The notes: generated by a model not told the origin, from the letters alone. Positions 1 to 6,810 are shown, numbered from the stretch's first letter. The stretch is 15,988 nt of DNA from Anaerolineae bacterium (GCA_003484265.1 DNDO01000157.1:7713-23700); one strand, 5' to 3'. A program made the numbers and translations.

Positions 1-152
1 CCCGCCAATCCGGGCGCTCCAATGATTACCGATGATAACCCGATGATTATCTTTGTTCCAATGATTGGGATAAGAAAACCCGACCAGAAGGCACGAAAAT
101 TCCTGTTTTGTAAAATAGCGCGATAGGAATTAAGTTGAAGTTTTACCATCAT
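1..152 (-). CDS. Partial N-terminus of a probable MFS-type membrane transporter
   Basis: This minus-strand frame starts at ATG 152 (or the next codon, ATG 149) and stays open to the left edge, giving about 50 residues. Near the N-terminus it reads YRAILQNRNFRAFWSGF, the basic/aromatic lead-in that commonly precedes the first helix of major facilitator superfamily permeases. A hydrophobic stretch of I, L, G and V follows, consistent with a first membrane segment. It begins 11 nt after the ada stop on the same strand, so it is probably co-transcribed with ada; the AGG of the overlapping stop region is the only SD-like element. Only the first helix is visible, so substrate and exact family cannot be given. 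A plus-strand frame across the same bases (1-126) has no recognisable content. Confidence 0.55.
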   Translation of the reverse strand, partial: MMVKLQLNSYRAILQNRNFRAFWSGFLIPIIGTKIIIGLSSVIIGAPGLA

Positions 153-163
153 GAAACTTTAAC

Positions 164-1213
164 CTACAGGTTGCCGGATTCGTGATTCAATAAATACTGC
201 TTGCGCCACAACCCGCCGCCGTATCCTACAAGTTCACCATTAACACCAACGACCCTGTGACATGGAATAAGGATGGCTATACTGTTATCCCCATTTGCTT
301 TTGCCACTGCCCTAACCGCCGTGGGTTGACCGATCGCCTGTGCCTGTTGTTTGTAGGAACAGGTTGCGCCGAAGGGAATGGTCTGCAAACCCGCCCACAC
401 CTTTTTTTGGAACTCCGTGCCGGGCGCCACGAGTGGGATATCGAATGATGTTCTATTTCCAGAAAAATACCCATCCAATTGATCTTTCAAATTATCAAAG
501 AATCTGGATGAGCCAGGGACGAATCTGGCATTCAAGCGTTTGCTTAACCTTTTTATTTCTGTCTCCAGCATTCTTCTGTCGATGAACTCAAGCAGGCAAA
601 TTCCATATTCAGTAGCAGCTGCCAGCATGGGACCCAGCGGCGTCAGAATCCTTGTAGTCGGAATGATATGATTCTCCGTGCTCTTGCTTGGAGGGAAATC
701 GGCAGTCTTTTTGAATGAGTCAGTAAAACCACTCAACGATTGATAACCGGAATCAAATGCTGTGTCAGCAACCTTACTCCCGTGTCTGATTCTTCCAAAC
801 GCCTTGCCTATTCTGAGCGCGCGCATATATCCCTGAAATGTCATGCCATGCTGTTCTTTGAACCAGTATCGTACACGGCTGGGGTTGAATCCTCGTTTCC
901 TAAGATCGCTGTCTTTCAATTTGTAGTGAGGGGTGTTCGTCACCTCGTCAAGCAGGGGTTTCAGCCACTTGGGCGGAGCCCCCTTGTGTTCCATCGGTTT
1001 GCAGACTCTGCACGGTCTGTAGCCGTGCAGGAGAGCATCCTGTGCAGAACCGAAAAATTCGACATTCTCACGTTTGGGCTTTCGCGCGGTGCACGTTGGT
1101 CGGCAAAAAATTCCGGTCGTTTTTACACCCGCGATAAAAACGCCTTCAAAGGAACTGTCCCGGTTGATCAATGCTTTATATAAAGTTTCATGGTCGGTCA
1201 ATAATGGCTTCAT
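164..1213 (-). CDS. ada: Ada: methylphosphotriester / O6-methylguanine-DNA methyltransferase and AraC-type activator
   Basis: Alkylation-damage sensor and repair protein of 349 residues, full length for the family. Numbering from the ATG at 1213, the N-terminal zinc domain carries C37-R-P-T-C41 and C68-R-V-C71, the four zinc ligands; C37 corresponds to the phosphotriester methyl acceptor (Cys38 in E. coli Ada). An AraC-type helix-turn-helix follows (about residues 80-175), then the MGMT domain with the acceptor motif PCHRVVG (Cys at about 318). I prefer ATG 1213 over TTG 1222 because an AAAGG lies 10 nt upstream of the ATG and only 1 nt from the TTG. Methyl transfer to the N-terminal Cys is known to convert Ada into an activator of its own regulon. 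It lies 92 nt after a YdcZ-like gene and just before a transporter gene on the same strand. Confidence 0.96.
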   Translation of the reverse strand: MKPLLTDHETLYKALINRDSSFEGVFIAGVKTTGIFCRPTCTARKPKRENVEFFGSAQDALLHGYRPCRVCKPMEHKGAPPKWLKPLLDEVTNTPHYKLKDSDLRKRGFNPSRVRYWFKEQHGMTFQGYMRALRIGKAFGRIRHGSKVADTAFDSGYQSLSGFTDSFKKTADFPPSKSTENHIIPTTRILTPLGPMLAAATEYGICLLEFIDRRMLETEIKRLSKRLNARFVPGSSRFFDNLKDQLDGYFSGNRTSFDIPLVAPGTEFQKKVWAGLQTIPFGATCSYKQQAQAIGQPTAVRAVAKANGDNSIAILIPCHRVVGVNGELVGYGGGLWRKQYLLNHESGNL

Positions 1214-1254
1214 GACAACCAAACCTTTCGCTTCAAGATTTCAGACTTCTGTGC

Positions 1255-1282
1255 ATATTAACATATCCCTGAGGGGCGGCAA
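1255..1282 (-). promoter_or_regulatory. Candidate promoter for ada
   Basis: On the minus strand, TTGCCG (1277-1282) and TAATAT (1255-1260) are separated by 16 bp, upstream of ada and inside the 92-nt gap after the YdcZ-like gene. The match to a sigma70 promoter is moderate. It would allow ada and the following transporter to be expressed apart from the YdcZ-like gene. No Ada box could be identified with confidence. Confidence 0.35.
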
Positions 1283-1305
1283 CCGAAAAATGGCGAAACA
1301 TTTTC

Positions 1306-1740
1306 TCACCTTACGGTCAACCAAACTCCCACCATTACAACCGATATCCCTATGATGCGTGTCACATCTAGGGGTTTGATTGCCGCACCCAATAATCCGT
1401 AATGATCCAGGATTATTCCCATCAAAAGTTGACCCGCGATGAGGGTCGTGATCGCTGCGGCAACACCCACGCGCGGGATCATATAACTGAGTGCACTGAT
1501 TACGATCAACCCAAAGAATCCTGCGCCAAGCGCGTACCACGGCACATTGCGCCACTGCGCAAGCTTGCTGCCGTAAACCAGCAGCGGTATCAAGGCGATC
1601 AATGCCCCGCCGAGGTGGACGATAAATACACTTTCGAAAATTCCCAATTTCTGAGCGATCAGACTGGACATGGGGCTTTGTAGTCCTATTGCGATTCCGC
1701 CAGCCAGACCGACCAGGATAATGATCAATATTGAAGCCAT
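1306..1740 (-). CDS. YdcZ/DUF606-type small DMT-superfamily membrane protein
   Basis: A 144-residue hydrophobic protein with about five membrane segments, matching the size and pattern of the YdcZ (DUF606) family in the drug/metabolite transporter superfamily. Recognisable features are the N-terminal glycine-rich helix (LVGLAGGIAIGLQ), the HLGGALIAL segment, the WYALGAGFFGLIVI segment and the last two helices around GQLLMGIILDHYGLLG. The start is ATG 1740, which has AAAGGA six bases upstream; a longer frame reaching 1782 lacks such a site. It is divergent from the sulfite-oxidase-family gene at 1822 and upstream of ada on the same strand. The substrate is unknown for most of the family. It may be co-transcribed with ada, but the 92-nt gap has its own candidate promoter. 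Confidence 0.85.
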   Translation of the reverse strand: MASILIIILVGLAGGIAIGLQSPMSSLIAQKLGIFESVFIVHLGGALIALIPLLVYGSKLAQWRNVPWYALGAGFFGLIVISALSYMIPRVGVAAAITTLIAGQLLMGIILDHYGLLGAAIKPLDVTRIIGISVVMVGVWLTVR

Positions 1741-1790
1741 AAGATTGTCCTTTGCTTTTTGATTGATGATACCTGATTTCACATATGGAA

Positions 1791-1821
1791 ATACAGGAAT
1801 AATCGGGTATTATTTCTGTAT
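1791..1821. promoter_or_regulatory. 13-bp inverted repeat abutting a start codon (possible operator/leaderless promoter)
   Basis: Arms 1791-1803 (ATACAGGAATAAT) and 1809-1821 (ATTATTTCTGTAT) are reverse complements at 12 of 13 positions, with a 5-bp centre. The right arm ends one base before the ATG at 1822 and contains TATTAT (1808-1813), a possible -10 box placed so that transcription would start almost at the ATG. Sitting between divergent genes, it could be a repressor or activator site for either. Confidence 0.45.
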
Positions 1822-2928
1822 ATGAAACCACTATTTGGAAAACATTCTGAATTTATTGTGCGGAGTCAGAGTCCTTTTAACGGGGGACCTCCACCTTTGC
1901 GTATTATCCAGTCACAAATCACGCCAAATGACCTGTTCTTCGTGCGCAGTCATGGCGACGTGCCTGAGGTGAATGTTGACAAGTATCGATTGGAAGTTAC
2001 TGGAAAAGTCACGAAGCATTTATCACTTTCAATGGATGAGATCAAAAACAAGTTCGAGCGTGTGACTGTCCCAGCGACTCTGCAGTGTGCAGGGAACCGG
2101 CGCGAGGAGTTGATTCGCTTGAAACCGATTCCCAAGGAATTGCCATGGGGTACAGAGGCGATCGGTCACGCGATGTGGACAGGGGTAAGGCTTCGGGATG
2201 TTCTGGCAGGTTCGGGCGTGGACGGTGAAGCGGGCATTCGTCTCCACGTGGACTTTGTCGGGTTGGATGAAACGGAACGTCTGGGTCAGGGGTTTAACTA
2301 CGGCGGTTCCATTCCGTTATCAAAGGCGATGAAGGGCGACGTCATTCTTGCGTATGAGATGAATGGCGAGGAGTTGCCGCCTCCGCATGGTTTCCCTTTG
2401 CGTGTGGTAGTGCCGGGTTATATCGGCGCGCGGAGTGTAAAGTGGCTGACGCGTATTACGGTGCAGGATGATCCGTCGGCGAATTATTTTCAGCGCAAGG
2501 CGTATCGCTTTTTTTCGCCGCAAACGAACGCGGAAAACGTGAAATGGGACGAAGGCATGATGCTGGGCGAGTCGAATGTGACATCGGTGATCTGCTCGCA
2601 TCAGGATGGTGATCAAATCTCCGCGGGCATTGTGACCGTGCAGGGATACGCTATGGCGGGCGGAGAGAGAGACGTGGCGCGTGTGGATGTTTCGCACGAC
2701 GGCGGCAAGACGTGGACGCAAGCCGAATTAACCGATGATGCGCAGCGATGGTCGTGGCAATTATGGCATGTCGATTTGAATTTGAAGGCGGGGAATCATC
2801 AACTCGTTGTGCGCGCGGTGGATAGTGCCGCGAACGTCCAGCCGAAAGATATCGAGGATGTGTGGAATTTCAAGGGATACATGAATAACGCATGGCATCG
2901 GGTAAATATCGTAACGAAGAAGAAATAA
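1822..2928 (+). CDS. Sulfite-oxidase-family molybdopterin oxidoreductase (soluble, no heme domain)
   Basis: A 368-residue enzyme with the Mo-cofactor domain first (about 20-215) and the immunoglobulin-like Mo-co dimerisation domain second (about 225-362). LQCAGNRR places the molybdenum-ligating cysteine at C89. LFFVRSHGDVP (R42) matches the conserved arginine segment of sulfite oxidases, and PPHGFPLRVVVPGYIGARS (188-206) is the typical pterin-binding segment. DVSHDGGKTW and WNFKGYMNNAWHRV are characteristic of the second domain. There is no cytochrome b5-like domain, no signal peptide and no twin-arginine motif, so it is probably cytoplasmic with an unknown electron acceptor. Sulfite is the likely substrate, but related enzymes act on other compounds. 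No SD is visible before the ATG. A strong hairpin follows the stop. A TauE/SafE permease gene lies at the other end of the window, but not adjacent. Confidence 0.9.
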   Translation: MKPLFGKHSEFIVRSQSPFNGGPPPLRIIQSQITPNDLFFVRSHGDVPEVNVDKYRLEVTGKVTKHLSLSMDEIKNKFERVTVPATLQCAGNRREELIRLKPIPKELPWGTEAIGHAMWTGVRLRDVLAGSGVDGEAGIRLHVDFVGLDETERLGQGFNYGGSIPLSKAMKGDVILAYEMNGEELPPPHGFPLRVVVPGYIGARSVKWLTRITVQDDPSANYFQRKAYRFFSPQTNAENVKWDEGMMLGESNVTSVICSHQDGDQISAGIVTVQGYAMAGGERDVARVDVSHDGGKTWTQAELTDDAQRWSWQLWHVDLNLKAGNHQLVVRAVDSAANVQPKDIEDVWNFKGYMNNAWHRVNIVTKKK

Positions 2929-2949
2929 GATTGTTTCGCCCGTATATCG

Positions 2950-2993
2950 CCGTAGACACAAAAGCCGCCTCGCGACGGTTTTTGTGTCTACGG
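2950..2993. terminator. Strong hairpin between convergent genes (bidirectional terminator candidate)
   Basis: Arms 2950-2967 and 2976-2993 are 18 nt and pair at 17 positions, with an 8-nt loop. The stem has A-rich and T-rich sides and is followed on the plus strand by TTTACTTG. It lies 21 nt after the molybdoenzyme stop and 13 nt before the stop of the convergent HD-GYP gene, so it can serve both. Confidence 0.75.
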
Positions 2994-3006
2994 TTTACTT
3001 GTAGTT

Positions 3007-3888
3007 TTATACAGCCGTCGCGAGCAGGTCAATGGAGGTGGATGGTAGCCGGAGTACTCGGGGAGCATTGGCAATAACATCGGAAATTGTATCGACATCC
3101 GGCTGGGGTATCCAGGTGAAGTCTACCGTGCCGATCCATTCGATCTCGTAACCACCCCCGCTGGCATGGACGTTATAGATGCCCCGGCATTTTGGACAGA
3201 TTACCTGATCACCATCTCTTGTGGCAAGCGGCAGCGCAACAATGGGACCACAATCCGGGCAGGTGTGCATCAGATGTTCATCGGAACTATGGCCAAGCAC
3301 ATGGTCAAGCTCACCGTTATTTACCATATCAAGAAAATAAGGCAATAGGAGGGGATCAAATTGAGCTCCACTTTCCTTTTCCATTAGTGAGCAGGCAGCC
3401 TCGGATGACATCCCGGCGCGGTAGGGGCGTGTGCTGGTCATTGCATCAAAGGCATCGGCTATGGCAACAATGCGTGCCATGATGTTGATCTGCTCACCGG
3501 CCAGCCCATAAGGATATCCCCTGCCATCGAAACGTTCATGATGTGAAGTGACAATATCGAGTGTCCACAACCCCAGGGGGTGATCATAGACCAGTGTCCT
3601 GCCTATGGCGGGATGTTTTTTGATGATGTCATATTCAACCGTGGTGAGTCGATCGGGTTTGCTCAGGATCGGTTCAGGGACACTGACCTTGCCGATATCA
3701 TGGACCATGCTTCCAAAGTAGACGATGAACGCTTCGTCTCTTGACAGGCCGGCCTTTTCAGATAACATGCGCGCATACCGACTGACGCGCCAGGTGTGTC
3801 CGCCTGTGTAGGGATCCTTGGCTTCAATAACAGTAGCCAGCGAGAGCAGGGACTTTAATAATGGGATGTTGATGTGGACCGTTTCCAA
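3007..3888 (-). CDS. HD-GYP domain phosphodiesterase with C-terminal zinc ribbon
   Basis: A 293-residue protein. Residues about 10-190 form an HD-GYP domain, known to hydrolyse cyclic di-GMP or related dinucleotides: H31 in GGHTWRVS, the HD pair H63-D64 in VHDIGK, H116-H117-E, and the G-Y-P signature 124-126 in FDGRGYP. After a linker, C210-P-D-C213 and C231-P-K-C234 make a four-cysteine zinc ribbon, followed by a short tail. No membrane segment, receiver or GAF sensor domain is present, so any input probably comes through the ribbon or a partner. The start is TTG 3888; AGAGGT ends six bases upstream and no ATG fits as well. It is downstream of, and on the same strand as, the 8-TM protein gene, with 136 nt between them. 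Confidence 0.9.
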   Translation of the reverse strand: METVHINIPLLKSLLSLATVIEAKDPYTGGHTWRVSRYARMLSEKAGLSRDEAFIVYFGSMVHDIGKVSVPEPILSKPDRLTTVEYDIIKKHPAIGRTLVYDHPLGLWTLDIVTSHHERFDGRGYPYGLAGEQINIMARIVAIADAFDAMTSTRPYRAGMSSEAACSLMEKESGAQFDPLLLPYFLDMVNNGELDHVLGHSSDEHLMHTCPDCGPIVALPLATRDGDQVICPKCRGIYNVHASGGGYEIEWIGTVDFTWIPQPDVDTISDVIANAPRVLRLPSTSIDLLATAV

Positions 3889-3903
3889 GGGTGAACCTCT
3901 TTT

Positions 3904-3944
3904 ATATTAAGATATTCACCGATTCTATTCAACATTTAATTATA
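3904..3944 (-). promoter_or_regulatory. Candidate promoter region for the HD-GYP gene
   Basis: Two options are visible on the minus strand. A perfect TATAAT at 3939-3944 has a weak -35 and would leave a leader of about 44 nt that keeps the SD. TTGAAT (3927-3932) and TAATAT (3904-3909), 17 bp apart, have better spacing, but transcription would start inside the SD. I favour the first. Confidence 0.4.
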
Positions 3945-4024
3945 GGTGACTTACATTTATGAAATATTCTGCCTTTTAACAAGATTGTAGAGCACACGAT
4001 CACAACCCGGTAGAACCTGCTTGT

Positions 4025-4813
4025 CTACGCTTTTTTCAGGGTCATCACGGCAAGGAATATTGATGAGAGGCTGAACCAGCCGAACCAGATCAGGTCGGAA
4101 ATCTCATTGAATGAGAACAGGCTGACGTGTTTGATCGATACGACCAGGGTCGCCAGCGTGAATGCCAGCATGGCAGGGACGATGGAACTGACCCCCGATG
4201 CCTGCTCCTGTTTCGAAAACCAGTAACTGCCCAGCCCATAGGACAGAAGCGGACCGGCGTACATCTGCGCCAGCACAACATCCACTTTCCACGGCCAGAG
4301 TACGGACATGAATGCGGGTGCAAAGAACAATGCAACCGAGAGCAAGGAGATGAGGATGCCCTGGGCGAGTAAAAAGTTCTTTGCCCAGACAGCAAGCTTA
4401 GGTCCAGGCAGGGAGGCGGCTCGCATCATGGATGGCTGCCGAATCGTCATCCAGATCGAAATAATGGGATAGATGATGTAGGAAGCAAACCAGACCTTGA
4501 CAGGCAGGAGGTTAAAGTCGAATACACTAAGGTTGAGCAGGGAAATGATGCAGAGCATGCCCGTCCAGATACCGATCATTTGCACAGCCCAGCGGACCTC
4601 AGCCTGCTGTCTGGCGAATAAACAGCCTGCCATGAAGACCGCGCCGAAGAGATAGATGGCGCCGACGAAACGCGCGTGCAGCGGAGGCAGGACGAGCCAG
4701 GTGAACATGGACGCCAGATAGGCGGGGTTGAACAAGCCCAGTACCGCCACCAGCAAGGCCGCAGCGCAGATGACGGCAAAGAAGATCTTTTGGCTTTGAG
4801 TGATGTTTGACAT
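4025..4813 (-). CDS. Eight-helix membrane protein with an internal four-helix duplication, function unknown
   Basis: A 262-residue, very hydrophobic protein with about eight predicted membrane segments (about 10-30, 46-66, 74-96, 105-124, 146-168, 180-200, 211-233, 238-259). I do not recognise a named family. The two halves align by eye: LLVAVLGLFNPAYLASMF...ARFVGAIYLFGAVFMAGCLFA in the first, and LISLLSVALFFAPAFMSVLW...AQMYAGPLLSYGLGSYWFS in the second. Each is followed by two more helices, the last ending in similar aromatic-rich segments (YPIISIWMTI; WFSLSSIFLAVMTL). No enzyme motif or conserved charged residue inside a helix stands out. ATG 4813 is supported by AAGGAG six bases upstream. 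It is transcribed away from holB. Confidence 0.8.
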   Translation of the reverse strand: MSNITQSQKIFFAVICAAALLVAVLGLFNPAYLASMFTWLVLPPLHARFVGAIYLFGAVFMAGCLFARQQAEVRWAVQMIGIWTGMLCIISLLNLSVFDFNLLPVKVWFASYIIYPIISIWMTIRQPSMMRAASLPGPKLAVWAKNFLLAQGILISLLSVALFFAPAFMSVLWPWKVDVVLAQMYAGPLLSYGLGSYWFSKQEQASGVSSIVPAMLAFTLATLVVSIKHVSLFSFNEISDLIWFGWFSLSSIFLAVMTLKKA

Positions 4814-4917
4814 TTTGTCTCCTTGAATTCGATCAATGTAATGGAAACACTTGATTGTTGATTTAGATTTGGATTAATTTGTCACGTTGCACGATCCATG
4901 CCCTCAGCCTCTATTTA

Positions 4918-5095
4918 TTATTCACCAACATTGATTGGATTCACATCATCATTCCACAATGGCAGATTGGCTTCGATGTAACCCGTTTTGTATTCCAGGT
5001 CTTAGTCGTTGGGGGTTGATTTGTTTAGAATAATTTCTTTGCCAAACAGGAACACCAACTGACCCGCTCATCAAATTGATAAGACGCGAGATGCA
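4918..5095 (-). pseudogene. Frameshifted C-terminal remnant of an IS200-like / REP-associated transposase (RAYT)
   Basis: Two minus-strand frames together read like the C-terminus of a Y1 (IS200-like) transposase of the REP-associated group. The first (5095 down to about 5018) gives SRLINLMSGSVGVPVWQRNY followed by SKQI. The second (5001 down to the stop at 4918) gives DLEYKTGYIEANLPLWNDD followed by VNPINVGE. In intact family members I recall, the order is (T/S)RRIN..RG.PG.PVWQRNYYEHIIRNE, about five residues, then DLE.KT.YIE.NP..W..D..NP. Here 16 nt separate the two blocks where 15 would keep frame, so one added base explains the break. The N-terminal part with the HUH motif and catalytic tyrosine is not recognisable upstream. 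The family call rests on recalled consensus, not a search. Confidence 0.6.
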
Positions 5096-5154
5096 AAATA
5101 GGGGATCGGATCGTTGTCGAAATGACCGTGACAGCTAATCGTTCTGCTGTGCCG

Positions 5155-5205
5155 TTACCTTGAGTACAAAAATTCCAGTATAAAGTGACTGTCACCTGTT
5201 AGAAT
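5155..5205 (+). promoter_or_regulatory. Candidate promoter elements for holB
   Basis: TTACCT (5155-5160) and TATAAA (5179-5184) are 18 bp apart and would start transcription near 5191, in the palindrome GTGACTGTCAC. Alternatively TAGAAT (5200-5205) could act as a -10 for a leaderless transcript starting at ATG 5212, but it lacks a good -35. No SD precedes the ATG, which favours a leaderless or near-leaderless mRNA. Confidence 0.35.
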
Positions 5206-5211
5206 TAATCC

Positions 5212-6201
5212 ATGAATTCAAATTGGGACTTGATCGGACACGAGTGGGCAGTGGATATGCTGAAGAAGCATGTCGCCAATGGGACAACGCGCCACGCGTA
5301 TCTCTTCTGCGGACCTCCCGGCCTGGGCCGCCGCACACTGGCTTTACGTTTCGCCCAGGCATTGAACTGTACGAGTCCGTCTGAGGCAGGCATCCCGTGC
5401 GGGACATGCCGTGACTGTAAACAGATCGATGCCATGCAACACGCAGACCTGTCCATCATCCAGGCTGATGCCGAAGGCGGGACGTTGAAAGTGGATCAGA
5501 TCCGTGAAATGCGCAAGACGATGATCCTCAAACCGTATATGTCAAAATTCCGTGTGGCGGTTTTTCTGCGCTTCCACGAGGCAAACGATAACGCTGCCAA
5601 CGCTTTGTTGAAAACGCTCGAAGAAGCGCCGTCTTATGCAGTCTTAATTTTGACTGCCGATAATCCCGAGCAATTATTACCGACCATCGTTTCAAGATGC
5701 GAAGTGTTGCGTTTAAGATCATCATCAACTCATGAAGTGAAAAAGGAATTGGAAAACAGGGGCGTGGAAAGTGAAAGGGCGCGATTGATCGCCCACATTT
5801 CAGGCGGACGCATGGGATACGCGAACCGGTTGATCGAAGACGATGATCTGTTGGATAAACGAGAAGAACGCTTGAACGACATGCTTACGTTGCTCTCCGC
5901 CTCACGCGTGGAAAAATTTTCCTACGCCGACAAACTCGCACGCGACAAAGAAACGATGCGGCAGGCAGTAACTTTCTGGCTTTCGTACTGGCGCGACGTG
6001 ATGCTGCGCACGGCACAAGCCGAGACGGCGCTTGTCAACATAGACCGCAATATGGAGATCGAAGACCTGGCGGGGCGAATGGATCTATCTTCATCACGCA
6101 AAGTAGTGGGGAATCTTGAGAACGCGCTGGAAAAAATAGACAGGAACGTCAATCCGCGTTTGTTGGCGGAAATTATTTTGTTGGATTTACCGAAAGTTTA
6201 G
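5212..6201 (+). CDS. holB: DNA polymerase III subunit delta' (clamp-loader AAA+ subunit)
   Basis: A 329-residue AAA+ protein of the clamp-loader family, the delta' subunit that helps load the sliding clamp at primer ends. The P-loop region is GPPGLGRRT (34-42), with arginine where ATP-binding members have lysine, in line with a non-hydrolysing delta' subunit. C53 and C63-G-T-C66-R-D-C69 form the clamp-loader zinc module. The Walker B region is degenerate (VFLRFHEANDNAANALLKTLEEAP, acidic residues missing), while the following NALLKTLEE helix is strongly conserved. SRC (161-163) is the arginine-finger/sensor motif. A helical C-terminal domain follows. DnaX-type gamma/tau is less likely because of the P-loop and the length. 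The next gene begins 9 nt after the stop, suggesting an operon. Confidence 0.9.
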   Translation: MNSNWDLIGHEWAVDMLKKHVANGTTRHAYLFCGPPGLGRRTLALRFAQALNCTSPSEAGIPCGTCRDCKQIDAMQHADLSIIQADAEGGTLKVDQIREMRKTMILKPYMSKFRVAVFLRFHEANDNAANALLKTLEEAPSYAVLILTADNPEQLLPTIVSRCEVLRLRSSSTHEVKKELENRGVESERARLIAHISGGRMGYANRLIEDDDLLDKREERLNDMLTLLSASRVEKFSYADKLARDKETMRQAVTFWLSYWRDVMLRTAQAETALVNIDRNMEIEDLAGRMDLSSSRKVVGNLENALEKIDRNVNPRLLAEIILLDLPKV

Positions 6202-6210
6202 GAGAATAGT

Positions 6211-6420
6211 ATGTGCCGAAGTATCAAGACATTACGGAATACAGAAGTCCCCGCAACAGAGGAAGAGATCCGCGCGGCGGCGTTGCAGTTCGTGAGGAAG
6301 GTGAGCGGGTACCGGAAGCCTTCCAGGGTCAATGAAGAAGCGTTCGAGAGGGCAGTGGATGAGGTGGCTCATTCCACACTCCACCTCTTGCAAAGCTTAT
6401 CTGTAAAGGTGGTATCGTAA
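6211..6420 (+). CDS. DUF2277 family small protein
   Basis: A 69-residue protein that begins MCRSIKTLRNTEVPATEEEI and continues RAAALQFVRKVSGYRKPSR, the recognisable pattern of the DUF2277 family (MCR-I-KTL at the very start, then the RAAALQFVRK helix and AFERAV-EVA). The Cys at position 2 is a family feature. It is short, soluble and probably helical, with no known function. AGGAG lies six bases before ATG 6211, and the gene starts 9 nt after the holB stop, so the two are probably co-transcribed. Confidence 0.88.
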   Translation: MCRSIKTLRNTEVPATEEEIRAAALQFVRKVSGYRKPSRVNEEAFERAVDEVAHSTLHLLQSLSVKVVS

Positions 6421-6450
6421 GTTTCACTACGATTGGCTCATCCATACTCC

Positions 6451-6810
6451 ATGAGCGATAAACTTATATTTGTCTACAATGCGGACGGGGGTATTATCAA
6501 CATGGTCAAGGACCTGATCCACAAGAATGTGTCACCTGAGACATATCCGTGCAGTCTGTGTGCGGTGACGTTTGACAACTTCGGCATGAAGCGCGAGTGG
6601 AAACACTTCGTGAGTCAATTGGGGCGGGAGGTTGAATTCCTGCACCGCGATGAATTGGAAAAGAAGTATGCAATCAAGGACGTGCCGCTCCCTGCGGCGT
6701 TCATTCACTGCATGGATGAGGAGCCTGAACTCTGGCTCGATTCAGAAAAAATGGATTCGTGCAAGTCTCTGGGGGATTTGAAGAATTTGGTGACGAGCAA
6801 TTTGAATTAA
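6451..6810 (+). CDS. Conserved-looking CxxC protein of unknown function
   Basis: A protein of 119 residues from ATG 6451, or 125 from an in-frame TTG at 6433. I prefer the ATG because KLIFVYNADGGIINMVKDL reads as a natural first strand and helix; neither start has a good SD. Visible features are TYPCSLCAVTFDNFGMK with a CxxC pair (C34, C37), the segment WKHFVSQLGREVEFLHRDEL, and PAAFIHCMDEEPELWLD near the end. The alternating hydrophobic strands and the CxxC allow a thioredoxin-like or metal-binding fold, but I cannot assign a family. It follows the DUF2277 gene by 30 nt and probably shares its transcript. Confidence 0.75.
   Translation: MSDKLIFVYNADGGIINMVKDLIHKNVSPETYPCSLCAVTFDNFGMKREWKHFVSQLGREVEFLHRDELEKKYAIKDVPLPAAFIHCMDEEPELWLDSEKMDSCKSLGDLKNLVTSNLN

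Larger units (their letters stand above)
4814..5211. other. Intergenic gap between divergent genes
   Basis: Apart from the transposase remnant (4918-5095), I see no gene here. Near holB there is TATAAA (5179-5184) followed by the palindrome GTGACTGTCAC (5185-5195), and TAGAAT (5200-5205) six bases before the ATG. The stretch just upstream of the 8-TM gene is AT-rich, with no clear promoter. Confidence 0.5.

Noticed and set aside
1..126. Plus-strand open frame reaching the left edge (41 codons)
   Set aside because: Its product has no recognisable feature, while the opposite strand reads as a typical MFS N-terminus directly after ada.
740..1183. Plus-strand frame of 147 codons
   Set aside because: Lies wholly antisense to ada, has no SD and no recognisable domain.
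2320..2721. Minus-strand frame of 133 codons
   Set aside because: Arginine/histidine-rich shadow of the molybdoenzyme gene, typical of antisense frames in GC-rich coding sequence.
5160..5184. TTGAGT / TATAAA as the holB promoter
   Set aside because: The spacing is only 13 bp; TTACCT with 18 bp, or a leaderless start, is more plausible.
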